From Pseudomonas hygromyciniae (GTDB lineage Bacteria; Pseudomonadota; Gammaproteobacteria; Pseudomonadales; Pseudomonadaceae): 64,000 nucleotides of DNA. Position numbers and translations under genes: made by a program. The notes under the pieces were generated by a model. That model did not search any database and was not told where the DNA came from. It was given only the letters and a program-made list of their open reading frames with translations. This document shows positions 28,358 through 36,896 of this stretch, in pieces. The number at the start of each line of letters is the position of its first letter. Positions within the stretch are counted from its first letter, which is position 1. The stretch spans positions 2,912,501 through 2,976,500 of the forward strand of contig NZ_CP070506.1 of the NCBI RefSeq assembly GCF_016925675.1, read 5' to 3'.

Positions 28358-30362
28358 TCAATGTGGCGCGCGGGGGATGGTCTTGAGCAGGTCGGCCGGG
28401 CTGATATGCCCCACGACCTGTTGCTGCACACCGCTGCCCGGTAATGGCAAGTCGAGGATATGGCCCTTGATCTTGCCGACCACGTGCATTTCGCAAGGCT
28501 TGCAGTCGAACTTCAGGGTCAGGACCTCATCGCCATGAATCAGCTGCATCGGCGCAACCTTGGTGCGTACACCGGTCACGCCCTTGGCCTGCTTGGGGCA
28601 CAGGTTGAAGGAGAAGCGCAGGCAATGCTTGGTGATCATCACCGGCACTTCACCGGTTTCTTCGTGGGCCTCGTAGGCCGCGTCGATCAGCTTCACGCCA
28701 TGGCGGTGGTAAAAATCGCGGGCCTTCTGGTTGTACACGTTGGCCAGGAACGACAGGTGCGACTCCGGGTACACCGGTGGCGGTGTGGTTTCAGCTTTGC
28801 GGCCACCACGGGGATGGGCCTCGACACGGGCCACTGTCAGCGCTTCGATCACATCGCGGCGCATGGCCTTGAGCTGCGAGTTGGGGATGAAGTACGCCTG
28901 CGGCGCATCCAGCTCGATGGCTGTGGCGTGATACTGGGTGGTGCCCAGTTGGCCGAGCAGGTCGCGCAAGGTGTCCAGCGCCTGTTCCGGCTTGTTGGCC
29001 ACGCCGAACGGGCCGGGCAGGGTGGTGCTGGCACTCACACCCTCTTCACTGGTGGCGGTCAGTTGCAACTGGTCTTCGCGCAGGCAGGCTTGCCAGGACA
29101 CACCAATCCGGCGCTCGGCGGAGGTCTTGAGCAACGCTTGCTGCCAGTTATGGTCCAGGTTGCGGTTGAGCGGGTGATTGGGCCGCAACTGGTGCAGGCC
29201 CGCCGGCATCTCGTTGGGCTCGACGCGGTAGCGGTAGCGTTTTGCACCGTCTTCTTCGAACTCACCCTTGGGCTCGGCGATATTGGCGCGAAAACCCACG
29301 ACTTCGCGCTTGATCAGCACGTTCAGACCGTCACCGTTGGACAGCGGCTCATGGGTGATGACCTGCAAGTCGCGCTTGCCGGCTTTTTCCACTACGCCAA
29401 CTGGCAGGCCGGTAAAGGTCGGGGTGTCGAAGGCGCCGATATCGATTTTGCGGTCACTGACAAAGTAGTCGGTACTGCCCCCGGTGGAAGGTCTTTTCCG
29501 GGTCCGGCAGGAAGAAATGCGCAGTGCGGCCGCTGGAGGCACGAGCCAGGTCCGGGCGGTCCTCGAGGATTTCGTCCAGGCGCTGGCGGTAATAGGCGGT
29601 GATGTTCTTCACATAGCCCATGTCTTTGTAGCGGCCCTCGATCTTGAACGAGCGCACGCCGGCATCTACCAGGGCGCGCAGGTTGGCGCTCTGGTTGTTG
29701 TCTTTCATCGACAGCAGGTGTTTTTCAAAGGCAACAACGCGGCCCTGGTCATCCTTGAGGGTGTAGGGCAGGCGGCAGGCCTGGGAGCAATCGCCACGGT
29801 TGGCGCTGCGGCCATTTTGCGCATGGGAAATATTGCACTGCCCGGAGAACGCCACGCACAACGCGCCGTGGATGAAGAACTCGATGGCGGCATCGGTTTC
29901 ATCGGCAATCGCGCGGATTTCCTGCAGGTTCAGCTCGCGGGCCAGCACCAGTTGGGAGAACCCGGCCTGATCGAGGAACTTGGCCCGGGCCAGGGTGCGG
30001 ATGTCGGTCTGGGTGCTGGCATGCAGTTCGATGGGCGGGATATCCAGCTCCATCACGCCCAGGTCCTGGACGATCAGCGCATCAACCCCGGCATCGTATA
30101 ACTGGTGGATCAGCTTGCGGGCCGGCTCCAGTTCGTCGTCATGCAGGATGGTGTTGATGGTGGTGAACACCCGGGCGTGATAGCGACGGGCGAACTCCAC
30201 CAGTTGGGCGATCTCGCTCACGTCGTTGCAGGCGTTGTGGCGCGCACCGAAGCTTGGGCCGCCGATGTACACGGCGTCGGCGCCGTGCAGGATAGCCTCG
30301 CGCGCGATGGCGACATCGCGGGCAGGGCTGAGCAATTCCAGGTGATGCTTGGGCAAGGACAT
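28358..30362 (-). pseudogene. rlhA: 23S rRNA 5-hydroxycytidine synthase RlhA (U32 family), frameshifted
   Basis: Reconstructed length is about 667 residues, like E. coli RlhA (YdcP). The start is ATG 30362 (MSLPKHHLELLSPARDVAIAREAILHGADAVYIGG). Conserved U32 parts are EFFIHGALCVAFSGQCNISHAQNGRSANRGDCSQACRLPY (Cys cluster for an Fe-S centre), SFKIEGRYKDMGYVKNITAYYR and, downstream, FDCKPCEMHV. A +1 in the C5 run 29478-29482 (plus strand) splits it; four bases restore KTFHRGSTDYFVSDRKIDIGAF, closely matching E. coli. The family hydroxylates C2501 of 23S rRNA. The close match along the full length argues that the frameshift is technical. Confidence 0.93.
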
Positions 30363-30456
30363 AGTTTTTTTAGTCAGGCTTGTCACGGTTGAGGCGCGCA
30401 TTGTAGCCGTGAATTGCCGGGTGGGCACCCGCTGGATGCCCAATGGCGCGCTGGGC

Positions 30457-30837
30457 TCAGCCCTTGGCCGCCATCGCCGTGACTTCTACGCGCATGCCGT
30501 CCACCGCCAATGCCGCCACGCCAACTGCCGCGCGGACTGGCCAGGGTTTGGCGAAGAAGCGCTTGTACACCTCGTTGAATGCGGCGCGGTCGGCCATGTC
30601 GGTGAGGTAGATGGTCAAGTGCATGACCCGGTCCATGCTGCTGCCGGCGCGTTCTAGCGCGACTTTGAGGGCTTGCAGGGTGCATTCGCTTTGCGCGGTG
30701 ATATCGCCTAGTTCCAGGCTGCCATCGGCGCGCACCGGAATCTGTGTGGAGACCAGGATGCCGTTGAAGCCAATGACGTCGGAAGAGATCGAGTCGGGAT
30801 CGAGGTCGGGGGTGAAGCTGAGGTCGTGGTTGGCCAT
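30457..30837 (-). CDS. RidA family deaminase-like protein
   Basis: 126 residues from ATG 30837 (MANHDLSFTPDLDPDSISSDVIGFNGILVSTQIP). Conserved RidA landmarks are ECTLQALKVALERAGSSMDRVMHLTIYLTDMADRAAFNEVYKRFFAKPWPVRAAVGVAALAVDGMRVEVTAMA, including the Arg of PVRAAVGV used by active imine/enamine hydrolases. Cytosolic trimers of this family clear reactive 2-aminoacrylate-type intermediates. It ends 95 bases before rlhA. It is a different subgroup from the RidA at 32376-32843. Confidence 0.9.
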   Translation of the reverse strand: MANHDLSFTPDLDPDSISSDVIGFNGILVSTQIPVRADGSLELGDITAQSECTLQALKVALERAGSSMDRVMHLTIYLTDMADRAAFNEVYKRFFAKPWPVRAAVGVAALAVDGMRVEVTAMAAKG

Positions 30838-30886
30838 GGGGAACTCTAGATGAATGAACAGCGTGATAGTAAACCCTGGGCACAAG

Positions 30887-30932
30887 TTATCGGTTGATAA
30901 ATTACCTCTTGAAATAAGTTATCGGATGATAA
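30887..30932 (+). promoter_or_regulatory. Double palindromic operator upstream of VOC operon
   Basis: Two copies of TTATC-N4-GATAA lie at 30887-30900 and 30919-30932, spaced 32 bases start to start (about three helical turns). The same pair with the same 32-base spacing occurs at 34745-34790 before the decayed second copy of the operon. The dyad symmetry and adjacency point to the TetR-family regulator at 32854-33507 as the binder. The second site overlaps an AT-rich -10-like region (GATAAAAT), consistent with repression. Confidence 0.7.
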
Positions 30933-30977
30933 AATATACAACCACAACGTCTCTGATCCGTAACGCCAGGAGGGAAC

Positions 30978-31448
30978 ATGGGAGTAATAGCGCTCGACCA
31001 TTTCACCATTCGCACTGAACAGTGGGGCAAGACCGCCGAGTTTTTTGAGCGTGTGATTGGCCTGTCACCTGGGCCCCGCCCGGATTTTCGTTTCCCCGGC
31101 TGTTGGATGTATGCCGGCGGCCGTCCACTCCTGCATATCGCCAGTGTGGTGGGCGGTGACAAGGACCTGCAGGCCTATCTGGGTGACAAGCAGGGTGGCT
31201 ACGGGTCGGGCGCCCTCGATCATGTATCGCTGCGTTGCGAAGGGCTGGAAACCGTCCAGAACCGCCTGCAATCGATGGGCATCGCCTTTCGTGAACGGGT
31301 GATTCCGCAGATTGGAGAGCACCAGCTGTTTCTTGAAGACCCCAACGGCATCACCATCGAGATGATCTTTGACTATGTGCCGGGGACCCGGATTGTCGGC
31401 GAAGCCATGGCGAGCCTTGCCATTGGCCCGTCTGCGGAACGTTGCTGA
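30978..31448 (+). CDS. VOC (glyoxalase/dioxygenase superfamily) protein
   Basis: 156 residues starting MGVIALDHFTIRTEQWGKTAEFFERVIGL, with SD CAGGAGGGAA. Two beta-alpha-beta-beta-beta modules are visible with likely metal ligands His8 (LDHFTI), His in PLLHIASV or LDHVSLRCEG, and Glu in ITIEMIFDY. Members include lyases, dioxygenases and resistance proteins, so the reaction is open. First gene of an operon with the OpuAC and RidA genes; its stop overlaps the next ATG (TGATG). It sits 46 bases downstream of the double TetR-type operator. Confidence 0.88.
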   Translation: MGVIALDHFTIRTEQWGKTAEFFERVIGLSPGPRPDFRFPGCWMYAGGRPLLHIASVVGGDKDLQAYLGDKQGGYGSGALDHVSLRCEGLETVQNRLQSMGIAFRERVIPQIGEHQLFLEDPNGITIEMIFDYVPGTRIVGEAMASLAIGPSAERC

Positions 31449-32350
31449 TGGACTTCAAACGTCGACGTGTTATTCAAGCCTTAGGCAGCGCAGCGCTATT
31501 GGCGCCGCTGCTGGCCCGTGGCAATAACCCTCAGAGGAACCCAGCCATGGTGCGACTCGGTGTGACTGACCTGTCCTTTCATCGCGCGACCGCTGCGGTG
31601 GTTGCTTCGGTGTTGCAGCGTATGGGTTTTATGGTGGAGCGTTCGTATGCGCTGCACGAGGCCAATTTCGAGCAGTTGCGCGCTGGCAGTATCGACATGA
31701 TTGCCTCGGCGTGGATTCCGTCCAGCCACGGGATGTACAAAGCCCGTGTGGAAGAGGTGGTCGCCACCCGCGAGTTGGGCCTGCATTACACCCCGTATGC
31801 GTTGTGGGGAGTGCCCGACTATGTGCCTGTGTCAGAGGTGGACTATGTGGACGACCTGCGCAAGCCCGAGGTTATCGCCCGTATGCGCACGCTGATCCAG
31901 GGGATTGGACCGGGCGCCGGGATTACCCGATTTTCGTTGCGGATGATGGAGGACTACGGCCTTAGGGCGGCGGGCTACCAGTTTCGCACCGGCACCCAGG
32001 AAGAATGCGTGGCGGCGTTCGAGGCGCTGGTCGAGGAGGGCAGATGGGGCGTGGTGCCACTTTGGCATCCACAGTTCCTGCATTTCCGTCATCGAATCCG
32101 CGATCTCAAGGACCCCAAAGGGCTGCTGGGCAGTGTCGACCGCGCGGTGCTGTTGGCACGGGTTGATCGTCTGGGGCGGTTCAGCGAGGCGCAACTGCAG
32201 GTGCTCGATAATATTCGTCTGAGCAATGCAATTGTCGCCGAGTTGGATTACGCCATCAGTCGCCAGGGTAAAAGTGCGGACCAGGCGGCTGAGGCCTGGC
32301 TACTGAACAACCCGCAGACTCTTGCCTCCTGGCTGGCTCCATTGGCCTGA
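31448..32350 (+). CDS. OpuAC-type glycine-betaine/quaternary-amine substrate-binding protein
   Basis: 300 residues from ATG 31448, coupled to the VOC stop. The N-terminus MDFKRRRVIQALGSAALLAPLLARG looks like a twin-arginine signal. The mature part has OpuAC features: VRLGVTDLSFHRATAAVVASVLQRMGF, IDMIASAWIPSSHGMYKA, GIGPGAGITRF, and a late VVPLWHPQFLHF. No permease or ATPase gene is adjacent, so it may deliver ligand to an ABC transporter elsewhere or act as a sensor. It is absent from the decayed copy at 34.7-36.8 kb. Confidence 0.85.
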   Translation: MDFKRRRVIQALGSAALLAPLLARGNNPQRNPAMVRLGVTDLSFHRATAAVVASVLQRMGFMVERSYALHEANFEQLRAGSIDMIASAWIPSSHGMYKARVEEVVATRELGLHYTPYALWGVPDYVPVSEVDYVDDLRKPEVIARMRTLIQGIGPGAGITRFSLRMMEDYGLRAAGYQFRTGTQEECVAAFEALVEEGRWGVVPLWHPQFLHFRHRIRDLKDPKGLLGSVDRAVLLARVDRLGRFSEAQLQVLDNIRLSNAIVAELDYAISRQGKSADQAAEAWLLNNPQTLASWLAPLA

Positions 32351-32375
32351 ACACAAAAAAAAACAGGAAAACATC

Positions 32376-32843
32376 ATGATCACCCCTGAATCGCGAATGC
32401 AGGCCGCCGGCATCAGCTTGCCCGTTCCCGCCCCGGCCCTCGGTAACTACGTGCCCTGGAGCATTGTTGGCAATACGCTGATGACCTCCGGGCAATTCCC
32501 CTGGATTGATGGCCGGCTGCTGTACCGTGGACGCCTGGGCCGCGACCTGAACCTGGAGCAAGGGTACGCGGCCTGCCGCCTGGCGGCATTGAATGCAATT
32601 GCCCAGCTCAAGGATGCGGTGGGAGATTTGAGCCGTATCCGCCAGGTGTATCGGCTGGAAGGTGTACTGAATGTGGCGGAGGACTTCCATGAGCATCCCA
32701 AAGCTCTGGATGGCGCGTCTGACGTGCTGGTCGAAATCTTCGCCGAACAAGCCCGGCATTCGCGCATGATCTGGACTAACCCGGTCATACCCATGGATGG
32801 CTTTTGCCTGGTGTATCTCTTTGCGGAAATCGAAGCCCCGTAA
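32376..32843 (+). CDS. RidA family protein in VOC/OpuAC operon
   Basis: 155 residues from ATG 32376 (SD CAGGAAAA). It follows the YjgF-like pattern of the longer RidA subgroup: PVPAPALGNYVPWSIVGNTLMTSGQFPWIDG, GYAACRLAALNAIAQLKDAVGDLSRIRQVYRLEGVLNVAEDFHEHPKALDGASDVLVEIFAEQARHSRMI, FCLVYLFAEIEA. The usual Arg of active RidA may be the one in ARHSRMI. Together with VOC and OpuAC it suggests uptake and breakdown of a nitrogen compound. A shortened copy lies at 35133-35417. Confidence 0.88.
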   Translation: MITPESRMQAAGISLPVPAPALGNYVPWSIVGNTLMTSGQFPWIDGRLLYRGRLGRDLNLEQGYAACRLAALNAIAQLKDAVGDLSRIRQVYRLEGVLNVAEDFHEHPKALDGASDVLVEIFAEQARHSRMIWTNPVIPMDGFCLVYLFAEIEAP

Positions 32844-32853
32844 ACAGCCTTCA

Positions 32854-33507
32854 CTAGGCCTTGTTATGCAGGGCACCATCGAGGAAAGCATTGACCCGCA
32901 GGGTAATCAGCTCGGGCAGATCCTCAGGGACAGGCATCTGATACACCCACTTACGCACCCCCAGGTAAAAGAAGCTGCTGTGGAAGCCCCACAGCACTTC
33001 AATCTCAAGACTCAGCGCATGTTTATCCAGCGGTGCAGTCAGTTGCTTCTGATGACGCAGTTCTTCGATGATCGTCAGGAACACCGTCTCGTGCAATTGT
33101 TTGAGATAGCGCTGGTTCAACTCCGGGTCCTGCAGGCCTGCGTACAGGAAGATCCGCACCCATTCATTGCTCAGGATGGTCCGGGTGTAACCGATAAAGT
33201 AATCAATCAGCCGCTCCCTTAAAGGACGCGTACGGTCCTTGAGCTGCTGCTCCAGCTCAGGCTCCCAGCGGTTCATGAACACCTGCTGGTACACCTGCTC
33301 GATCAGTAATTGCTTGCTGGGAAAGTAGCGATAGAGCAGGGGTTGGGTCACCTGCAGCCCCTCAGCCAACTCACGGGTAGTCAGCGCGAAGCCTTTCTGG
33401 GCGAAGAGGGTGATCGCCCGTTCGACCATCTGCTGCTGACGATCGGCGGCCGCGAGATTTTTTCGGCTTGGCGTGGTCGCCTTGTTGCTAACGCTGATTT
33501 TTGCCAT
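32854..33507 (-). CDS. TetR family transcriptional regulator
   Basis: 217 residues from ATG 33507. Helix-turn-helix: RAITLFAQKGFALTTRELAEGLQVTQPLLYRYFPSKQLLIEQVYQQVF. The C-terminal ligand domain is all-helical (LIDYFIGYTRTILSNEWVRIFLYAGLQDPELNQRYLK). It is convergent with the RidA gene, 10 bases away, and is the obvious candidate to bind the TTATC-N4-GATAA pairs. A remnant of a second tetR gene is at 36706-36780, also at the end of its operon copy. No palindrome of this type lies at its own promoter, so autoregulation is not indicated. Confidence 0.9.
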   Translation of the reverse strand: MAKISVSNKATTPSRKNLAAADRQQQMVERAITLFAQKGFALTTRELAEGLQVTQPLLYRYFPSKQLLIEQVYQQVFMNRWEPELEQQLKDRTRPLRERLIDYFIGYTRTILSNEWVRIFLYAGLQDPELNQRYLKQLHETVFLTIIEELRHQKQLTAPLDKHALSLEIEVLWGFHSSFFYLGVRKWVYQMPVPEDLPELITLRVNAFLDGALHNKA

Positions 33508-33619
33508 TGTCGACCTATGCAGTGCCACATATAGAAAGCGTGCAAGAATCATACGCGTTGCAGCCGCCACCGTGGGCCCGTATCGCGCCGCTCATTCACA
33601 CCCTTACAGGAACACCATT

Positions 33620-33961
33620 ATGCATTCAATTACCCGGACGGCGCTGTTACCAGTGGCCATGCTCGCAGCAGGATTGGCCCTCAACGCACAAGCCCAGACG
33701 GGACCTTCGTTCAATTGCAGCGCGAACCTGTCCAGTTCAATAGAGACACTGATTTGTGGCAGCGAAGCGCTTTCCATCCTGGATCGCCAAATGGCGAGCA
33801 CCTACAGCGCAGCCCTTGAAAAGGCCGGCAGCCAGGCCAAGCGGCTCAAGGCGGAGCAACGTGGCTGGATCAAGGGGCGCAACGATTGCTGGAAGGCAGA
33901 CGACAAACAGGCGTGCGTACGTGACAGCTACAACCAGCGGTTGGTTGAACTGCGACAATGA
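33620..33961 (+). CDS. LprI-like (DUF1311) periplasmic protein
   Basis: 113 residues, ATG 33620 with AGGAAC upstream. The signal peptide is MHSITRTALLPVAMLAAGLALNAQAQ. The mature domain follows the lysozyme-inhibitor LprI pattern: FNCSANLSSSIETLICGSEALSILDRQMASTYSAAL, LKAEQRGWIKGRNDCWKADDKQACVRDSYNQRLVEL, with four conserved cysteines. It should be periplasmic; inhibition of lysozyme is known only for some family members. It overlaps the following kinase gene by 4 bases. Confidence 0.88.
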   Translation: MHSITRTALLPVAMLAAGLALNAQAQTGPSFNCSANLSSSIETLICGSEALSILDRQMASTYSAALEKAGSQAKRLKAEQRGWIKGRNDCWKADDKQACVRDSYNQRLVELRQ

Positions 33962-34578
33962 GTCGTGCGCTGTTTGTAGCTCTGGATGGCCCCAAGGGCA
34001 CCGGCAAAACCACACTGCTAGAAGCCGTTACGCAAGTATTGAGGGCCGATGACAAAAAGGTGATCCGACTTTGCGAGAAAAAAAGCGATCCCTTTAGGGG
34101 GGCGACAATGACCCTCGTTAACAGACTCATCAGAAATCCCTCCCAGGACCTGGAGTGGGAGATTTGTGCGCGCCTCGCTGACAGCCGTGCGTGGATCTCC
34201 CAACACGTGCTGGCTAAACAGCCACCCGATAGCATTGTGCTGATTGATCGCTGGTACCCATCTGATGCCGCATTCCGCCGGATAATCCCGTTTGCAGAGA
34301 TTCTGCAATTGAACATTGATCGAAACGTGCAAGTGCCAGACCTGCATGTGGGGATTGTCACCGCCCCGGATATTTCATGGGCGAGGGCTGCGGCGCGACG
34401 GCGTGGGCTGAACAGTACGGTGATCCATAGGCTGGAAGAACATGTTGCTTGTACCGAGACGTTCGAGCGAGCGGTCGCAGATCATGGTTGGGTTTCATGT
34501 CGTAATGAAGGAACAATCGAAAACGCAACGGCGCAGGTGGTTTCTGAGATTTATCGCGTGCTTGCCATCCGGGCTTGA
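33958..34578 (+). CDS. P-loop kinase, thymidylate kinase-like
   Basis: 206 residues. P-loop GPKGTGKTTLLEAV near the N-terminus; DRWYPSDAAFRR corresponds to the DR(Y/F)..S motif of dTMP kinases; a lid-like ARAAARRRGLNS follows. This is not the housekeeping Tmk: the spacing and sequence are divergent, so substrate may be another nucleotide or small molecule. Its base composition is lower in GC than neighbouring genes. It is translationally coupled to the lprI-like gene, an unusual pairing, and both lie between the intact and decayed copies of the VOC operon. Confidence 0.8.
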   Translation: MSRALFVALDGPKGTGKTTLLEAVTQVLRADDKKVIRLCEKKSDPFRGATMTLVNRLIRNPSQDLEWEICARLADSRAWISQHVLAKQPPDSIVLIDRWYPSDAAFRRIIPFAEILQLNIDRNVQVPDLHVGIVTAPDISWARAAARRRGLNSTVIHRLEEHVACTETFERAVADHGWVSCRNEGTIENATAQVVSEIYRVLAIRA

Positions 34579-34692
34579 CCGCAACTGCAGCGCAAAACTG
34601 GATCAGTTCAGCCTGCTTAACCGTGGTACTGCGCGCGTCCAGTGGCCGACGACAATCTTCCTACGCCCCAGGCGCTGACTCCATCTAAGCGG

Positions 34693-34727
34693 CTCCCATC
34701 CCGAATACCCACGGATGGGAGTGTTTT
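34693..34727 (+). terminator. Rho-independent terminator after kinase gene
   Basis: CTCCCATCC and GGATGGGAG form a 9-base stem around an 11-base loop, followed by TGTTTT. It isolates the lprI/kinase pair from the operator region that starts 18 bases downstream. Confidence 0.75.
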
Positions 34728-34744
34728 CATACTGCCGATATAAA

Positions 34745-34790
34745 TTATCAATAGATAACTTGTTGCCCTATTTTATTTATCGACCGATAA
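34745..34790 (+). promoter_or_regulatory. Second double palindromic operator (TTATC-N4-GATAA)
   Basis: Sites at 34745-34758 (spacer AATA) and 34777-34790 (spacer GACC), again 32 bases apart as at 30887-30932. The downstream site overlaps a plausible -10 (GATAAT at 34786) paired with TTGCCC at 34763. It precedes the VOC remnant, RidA remnant and MFS gene, so the MFS transporter is probably under the same TetR regulator as the intact operon. Confidence 0.7.
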
Positions 34791-34865
34791 TTAATTGTCG
34801 ATCCGCGCAGCCCATGCCATGCGCCGGCGCTTCAACTCGTCGCTCAATCAATGCCAGGAAAAGCC

Positions 34866-34981
34866 ATGGGCGCGTTACAGCTCGACCACATGTCGTTGCG
34901 TTGTGAAGGGCTGGATCAGGTCCAATTGCGGTTGCAATCGTTGGGGGGCGTGTTTCTTGGGCGACTCATCCCTCAGATCAT
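34866..34981 (+). pseudogene. VOC gene remnant (internal deletion)
   Basis: Starts ATGGGCGCGTTACAGCTCGA like the VOC gene at 30978, but the text jumps directly to the sequence of that gene about 230 bases further on (LDHMSLRCEGLDQVQLRLQSLGG...LIPQI against LDHVSLRCEGLETVQNRLQSMGI...VIPQI). The two CTCGA-C/T-CA segments of the original could have recombined to make the deletion. The frame degenerates after about 34981. It cannot make a functional VOC fold. Confidence 0.78.
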
Positions 34982-35132
34982 TGCGTCATTGCGCAAGTGT
35001 TGCAGGGCGGCGTCGTCCTTGCAGTTCTGCTGGCTCGTCCCACTTAGCTAATCAGCAACAGAGTTTACCTCGGTATAGCGTCCAGGCGCGTCGTCGGCGT
35101 GCTTGACAATAACAACAGCATAGGACCTCACC

Positions 35133-35417
35133 ATGAATATTCTCAATACACCCGAACTACGCCTGCAGGCCCCCGACTTACACCAGCCACGCCCGGCACC
35201 TGTGCTGGGCAACGGTGTGCCCTGGAACATTGTAGGTAACACGCTGATGACCTCCGGACAGTTTCCCACGAGCAAGGTCCTTGACGGTGCTTCGGACCTG
35301 TTCGTCGAGATCCTTGCCGAACACGCCCGGCATACACGCATGATTGGGGGCTGCCCGGTGATGCCCATGGACGGCTTTTGCCTGGCCTACCGGCTTGCCG
35401 AAATAGAAGCTCAGTGA
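35133..35417 (+). pseudogene. RidA gene copy with internal deletion
   Basis: 94-residue open frame related to the RidA at 32376: PVLGNGVPWNIVGNTLMTSGQFP aligns with its first third, then KVLDGASDLFVEILAEHARHTRMI...MPMDGFCLAYRLAEIEA with its last third. About 67 middle residues are gone, yet the frame stays open. The missing part holds core strands and helices, so I expect no normal trimer. It is 15 bases from the MFS gene and may persist only as a leader. A small functional protein cannot be excluded. Confidence 0.75.
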
Positions 35418-35432
35418 ACAGGAGGCGGGACC

Positions 35433-36698
35433 ATGATTCAGGCCAATAAACTGTTCTTCGCCAGTTGCTTGTCGCTCCTGGTGACTTCAATGATTTTTTC
35501 CATCCGCGCGGACGTACTGCAATCGATCAGCGCCGACTACCACTTGTCCAACGCGATGATCGGCTTGACGATTTCATCGGTGTTTTGGGGCTTTACCCTG
35601 GGTATTATTTTCTGCGCCCTGATTGTCGATTGGTTGGGGATGAAGTGCCTGCATATCGCGTCAGGGCTGGGTTATCTGCTGGGTATTGCCTTGATTCTAC
35701 TGGCTCCGGCCAACAGCAGCGGCCAACCCATTGACGATGTGTTTGCGGCCACGGGCACTACCGTGCTGTATTTGGGGTTTCTGCTCACGGGTATTGCCCA
35801 GGGCATTGTGGAAGGCGTGACCAATCCGCTGGTCGCTACGCTGTTCAAGCGTGACAAACGCCGCATGCTCACCCGGCTGCATGCCTGGTGGCCGATGGGC
35901 CTGATTGTGGGTGGCTTGATCGCCTGGGCCCTAGGGCAGTTGGGCCTGTCCTGGCAGGTCAAATTGGCGGTGGTGACCTTGCCGACCCTTGGTTACCTGA
36001 TGTTGGTCATTCCTTTGCAGTACCCCAGTACCGAACGGGTCAGCGCCAGGGTGTCCAGCGCGGTTATGTTCGCCCAAATCAAGCGTCCGCTGTTCATTTT
36101 GCTGATGCTGCTGATGTGGGTGACGGCGGCAACCGAATTGGCGCCTGACCAATGGTTCGCGAAAATCATGGTTGACCTGCTACCTCAATTAGGCAGCAAC
36201 AGCATCCTGCTCTTGGTGTACACCGCAGGCTTGATGTTCATTCTCAGGCAATACGCATCGGGTTGGATCTTCGCGCGCTACTCGCCCTTTGCTGTGTTGA
36301 CCCTGAGTGCGGTACTGACATTGGCAGGCTTGCTCGGCCTCGGTTTGTCAGGACAAAGCGCTCTGCAGGGCAGGTGGACGGGCGCCGTGGCGCTGTTCTG
36401 CGTAACGGCGTTCGGAGTTGGCAAAACCTTCTTCTGGCCGACCATGCTCGCCATAACCAGCGAATTGCTGCCCAAGGGCGGAGCGTTGTTAATCAACCTG
36501 ATGGGCGGCGCGGGAATGCTGTCGGTGATGGTCGCTGTACCGGCAATCGGTTCGTTAATGGATCAATACGACACAGCTAGGGCGTTGTTGGTGGTCGCCT
36601 TACTGCCGGGGGTGCTTATCATCGCCTTTGCCAGTCTGTGGCTCTACTCACGCCAACGCGGAGGGTACCGTCCGGATGTGCTTGAGGCGCCAAACTGA
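35433..36698 (+). CDS. MFS transporter
   Basis: 421 residues with about twelve hydrophobic helices; ATG 35433 follows CAGGAGGCGGG. Characteristic loop between helices 2 and 3: ALIVDWLGMKCLHIASGLGYLLG. Helices 4-5 include GIAQGIVEGVTNPLVATLFKRDKRRMLTRLHAWWPMGLIVGG, resembling the FucP/sugar-type MFS subgroup (conserved HAWWPxG). The substrate is unknown. It is the only intact gene of the second operon copy and lies downstream of the second double operator, suggesting import or export of the compound handled by the VOC/OpuAC/RidA genes. Confidence 0.88.
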   Translation: MIQANKLFFASCLSLLVTSMIFSIRADVLQSISADYHLSNAMIGLTISSVFWGFTLGIIFCALIVDWLGMKCLHIASGLGYLLGIALILLAPANSSGQPIDDVFAATGTTVLYLGFLLTGIAQGIVEGVTNPLVATLFKRDKRRMLTRLHAWWPMGLIVGGLIAWALGQLGLSWQVKLAVVTLPTLGYLMLVIPLQYPSTERVSARVSSAVMFAQIKRPLFILLMLLMWVTAATELAPDQWFAKIMVDLLPQLGSNSILLLVYTAGLMFILRQYASGWIFARYSPFAVLTLSAVLTLAGLLGLGLSGQSALQGRWTGAVALFCVTAFGVGKTFFWPTMLAITSELLPKGGALLINLMGGAGMLSVMVAVPAIGSLMDQYDTARALLVVALLPGVLIIAFASLWLYSRQRGGYRPDVLEAPN

Positions 36699-36705
36699 TG
36701 GGGGG

Positions 36706-36780
36706 AGTTGCACCCACTTGCGTACCCCGAGGCAGAAGGAGTTGCTGTGCAAGCCCCACAGCACTTCGATGTTCTGGTCA
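36706..36780 (-). pseudogene. tetR gene remnant
   Basis: About 70 bases starting GTTGCACCCACTTGCGTACC align with the 3' region of the tetR gene (32941-33010), roughly four in five positions identical, including the shared block AAGCCCCACAGCACTTC. The orientation relative to the operon is the same as for the intact copy. It shows that the second operon once ended in its own tetR gene. Confidence 0.7.
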
Positions 36781-36896
36781 CTAATACGTATTCAGGCGCC
36801 ATGTGCCTTGCGGTGATGCTGGCCATGCAGTATCGGGGACGTAATCCTTAGGGAGCGGGTACTTATTGATGTTACCCAAGCATCCCGTGAATAGGC

